NCBI GenBank assembly: GCA_018829465.1
Contig: JAHJTN010000018.1
Location: 39,011 to 103,010, forward strand
Source: Bacteroidota bacterium
Lineage (GTDB): Bacteria; Bacteroidota; Bacteroidia; Flavobacteriales; Flavobacteriaceae
DNA: 64,000 bases
Direction of reading: 5' to 3'
Below the pieces are notes generated by a model. The model was not told where the DNA came from, searched no databases, and saw only the letters and a list, made by a program, of their open reading frames with translations. The position numbers and the translations under genes are program-made. This document shows, piece by piece, positions 62,621-64,000 of this stretch. Numbering within the stretch: the first letter of the stretch is position 1; the number at the start of each line of letters is the position of its first letter.

Positions 62621-63657
62621 TTGTTTAATGCTTTAATTGTTAGTTTAAGATAAGTACTTTCCATTTGTGTCATCGCGAGGTGTTTTGAGTAGTAATTTCC
62701 GAGAATATACTTTCTGATTTTAAAACTTTTAAAAACAAGACCTTTTAAATAATACTTTAAAAACACAATTCTTTTACAACCAATAAAAAATCTTCTTTTA
62801 AGAGCTATTTTAATTGGAAATAAATTGAATGAATTCTTCAAAGGGTAGATTATGAATACATTGCATATAAATTTAAAATAACTCTTTTTAACATACTCAA
62901 AAACTTCAGCATTATCTGATAACAATTGATTTATACTCAACACCGCAATGTAAACTGAATCAAAATAACTTTCCGTTTTAATAAGTTTACCAATACTAGC
63001 ATGCCGCGATATTCTAAAAAAATGGTCAGGTCTATCTTCGATAATAGTTATATTAGGTTTTAAAAATAATATTCTACAATGCAACTCCCAGTCTTGCCAA
63101 GCTATAAGCTTTTCATTCCATATACCATTTAAAGCAAAATATTTTCTATTCCATGTTACAGATGTCGTATGCCATGGTATATCAATATTAATGAATCTCA
63201 ATAGGTGTTCTTCGTACGAATGCTTGTTAAATAATTTATTCCAAATAATTTCTGAGTCTCCAATATTCTTTCTGAAGCTACCAGTTAAATTAACAAGAAA
63301 ATCACATTTATAAAAGTTGATATTTCCTATTCTATTTAAAATCGTTTCTTTTATAAGTAAATCATCAGAATCTAAAAAAATTACATACTCCCCCCTACTC
63401 ATTTTAAACCCAAAATTCCGCGCGCCATTGCCACCGGGCAGATGTTCGGGTGGGCGGTGGTGGTACTGAAAGCGTGTGTCTTTTGCTACATAAGTCTGTA
63501 CCACGGCATCGGTGTTGTCTGTACTGCCGTCGTCCACGATGATGCATTCCCAATGCAGATAAGTTTGCGCCAACACGCTGTCTAAGGTTTCGCCAATGAG
63601 GTGTGCCCGGTTGTAGGTGGGAATGATAATGGAGACAAGCGGCTCGGTGTTAGGCAT
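62617..63657 (-). CDS. glycosyltransferase family 2 with a sharp composition break
   Basis: A 346-residue GT-A protein. The start at 63657 (MPNTEPLVSIIIPTYNRAHL) is preferred over a 13-codon extension. VDDGSTDNTDAVV and the metal site FLDSDDLL are present. The first 80 codons (63420-63657) have about 50-65% GC by line count, while the remainder drops to about 20-30%. The break falls next to the conserved GGNGARNFGFKMSRGEY motif, suggesting that an incoming 3' part was joined to a resident 5' part. The acceptor sugar specificity cannot be told. Confidence 0.88.
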   Translation of the reverse strand: MPNTEPLVSIIIPTYNRAHLIGETLDSVLAQTYLHWECIIVDDGSTDNTDAVVQTYVAKDTRFQYHHRPPEHLPGGNGARNFGFKMSRGEYVIFLDSDDLLIKETILNRIGNINFYKCDFLVNLTGSFRKNIGDSEIIWNKLFNKHSYEEHLLRFINIDIPWHTTSVTWNRKYFALNGIWNEKLIAWQDWELHCRILFLKPNITIIEDRPDHFFRISRHASIGKLIKTESYFDSVYIAVLSINQLLSDNAEVFEYVKKSYFKFICNVFIIYPLKNSFNLFPIKIALKRRFFIGCKRIVFLKYYLKGLVFKSFKIRKYILGNYYSKHLAMTQMESTYLKLTIKALNK

Positions 63658-63721
63658 GTGGTGACTGTTTTGCAGGCTAAGGTAAGGAATCTGCATGGAT
63701 GGTGAAATACCGGGGTGAACA

Positions 63722-63828
63722 TCGAACTGTCACCCTACAACAACATGAACTGTCACCCTATAACAAATCGAACTGTCACCCTATAACAACATGAACTGTC
63801 ACCCTATAACAACCTGAACTGTCACCCT
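63722..63828. repeat. short tandem repeat array
   Basis: Five near-identical tandem units of 22-24 bp, each containing GAACTGTCACCCTA followed by an ACAAC-rich spacer. The last runs into the TGAACTCGTTTCAGGGTC repeat. The units differ only in the few bases between them (ACATG, AAATC, ACCTG). No unique spacers, so this is not a CRISPR array. Confidence 0.85.
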
Positions 63829-63829
63829 G

Positions 63830-64000
63830 AACTCGTTTCAGGGTCTTGTCTCTGCGGGGTGAAGATGCTGAAATGAATTCAGCATGACAGGTCGGTTCGT
63901 TCAGCATGACGGGGGTTTGCTCAGCATGGCAAAGGATTGGAGCGTGTTGATGCTGAAACAAGTTCAGCATGACAGGTCGGTTCGTTCAGCATGACGGGGG
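63830..64000. repeat. cluster of dispersed GCTGAA/TTCAGC repeats up to the right edge
   Basis: The last 170 bp repeat the family seen at 44225: GATGCTGAAATGAATTCAGC, and again GATGCTGAAACAAGTTCAGC. Each is followed by the 36-bp unit CAGCATGACAGGTCGGTTCG..., present twice (about 63885 and 63965). The arms form hairpins. The region continues beyond the window. Confidence 0.8.

Noticed and set aside
63722..63828. Possible CRISPR array in the tandem repeats
   Set aside because: The units are directly adjacent, with only 3-5 variable bases between them and no unique spacers; no cas gene is present.

Overview
The window is a stretch of chromosome from a member of the Bacteroidota, most likely a flavobacterium-like lineage. 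The grounds are a complete Bat (aerotolerance) operon, DUF5686 and DUF5916 outer-surface proteins, and a Ctc-type L25. Promoters are of the Bacteroidota type (TTTG about 19 bp before TAnnTTTG), best seen ahead of the tRNAs. Shine-Dalgarno signals are almost absent and the tRNA genes do not encode CCA. No phage, plasmid, transposase or CRISPR is visible. This is mostly housekeeping DNA with an accessory glycan locus at the right end.

Layout. 1-7437: a sugar cluster with two TIM-barrel isomerase/epimerase-like proteins, a Gfo/Idh/MocA dehydrogenase, an MFS permease, and a secreted GMC oxidoreductase with its gluconate-dehydrogenase-type small subunit. It looks like an oxidative keto-sugar pathway, with a LacI-type operator palindrome in the divergent promoter. 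7571-11906: coaD, a NUDIX protein, pyrE, an SRPBCC protein, murB and an aminotransferase. 12099-14726: beta carbonic anhydrase with a SulP transporter, plus a small secreted protein. 14916-24091: moxR, DUF58, a BatD-like protein and batA-B-C-D-E. 24301-32174: hutI and hutG of histidine breakdown, interleaved with two exported peptidases, then an Lrp-type regulator. 32416-41718: two trans-sulfuration PLP enzymes, an operon of TPR protein, two DUF368/PopT lipid translocases and aroE, then lpdA and a CPBP protein. 41838-49959: a DUF5916 protein, pyrH-frr, a DUF5686 protein, rplY and prs. 50086-55211: tRNA-Leu(CAA), a methyltransferase, a class IV aminotransferase-like protein, a START-like protein, tRNA-Met(CAT), a MATE exporter and a PAP2 phosphatase. 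55232-63657: a surface-glycan locus with a pyruvyl transferase, an FkbM methyltransferase and six glycosyltransferases, partly very AT-rich.

The most unusual points are these. (i) A roughly 60-90 bp structured dispersed repeat is present in three good copies and one decayed copy. Two good copies flank a PLP-lyase gene in opposite orientation, and two supply the stop codons of neighbouring genes. (ii) The class IV aminotransferase homologue has lost the PLP lysine and the pyridine-contacting glutamate. (iii) One glycosyltransferase gene changes abruptly from GC-rich to AT-rich part-way through. (iv) Two DUF368 genes lie in tandem. (v) Two genes, pyrE and the DUF5916 gene, appear to be transcribed leaderless.
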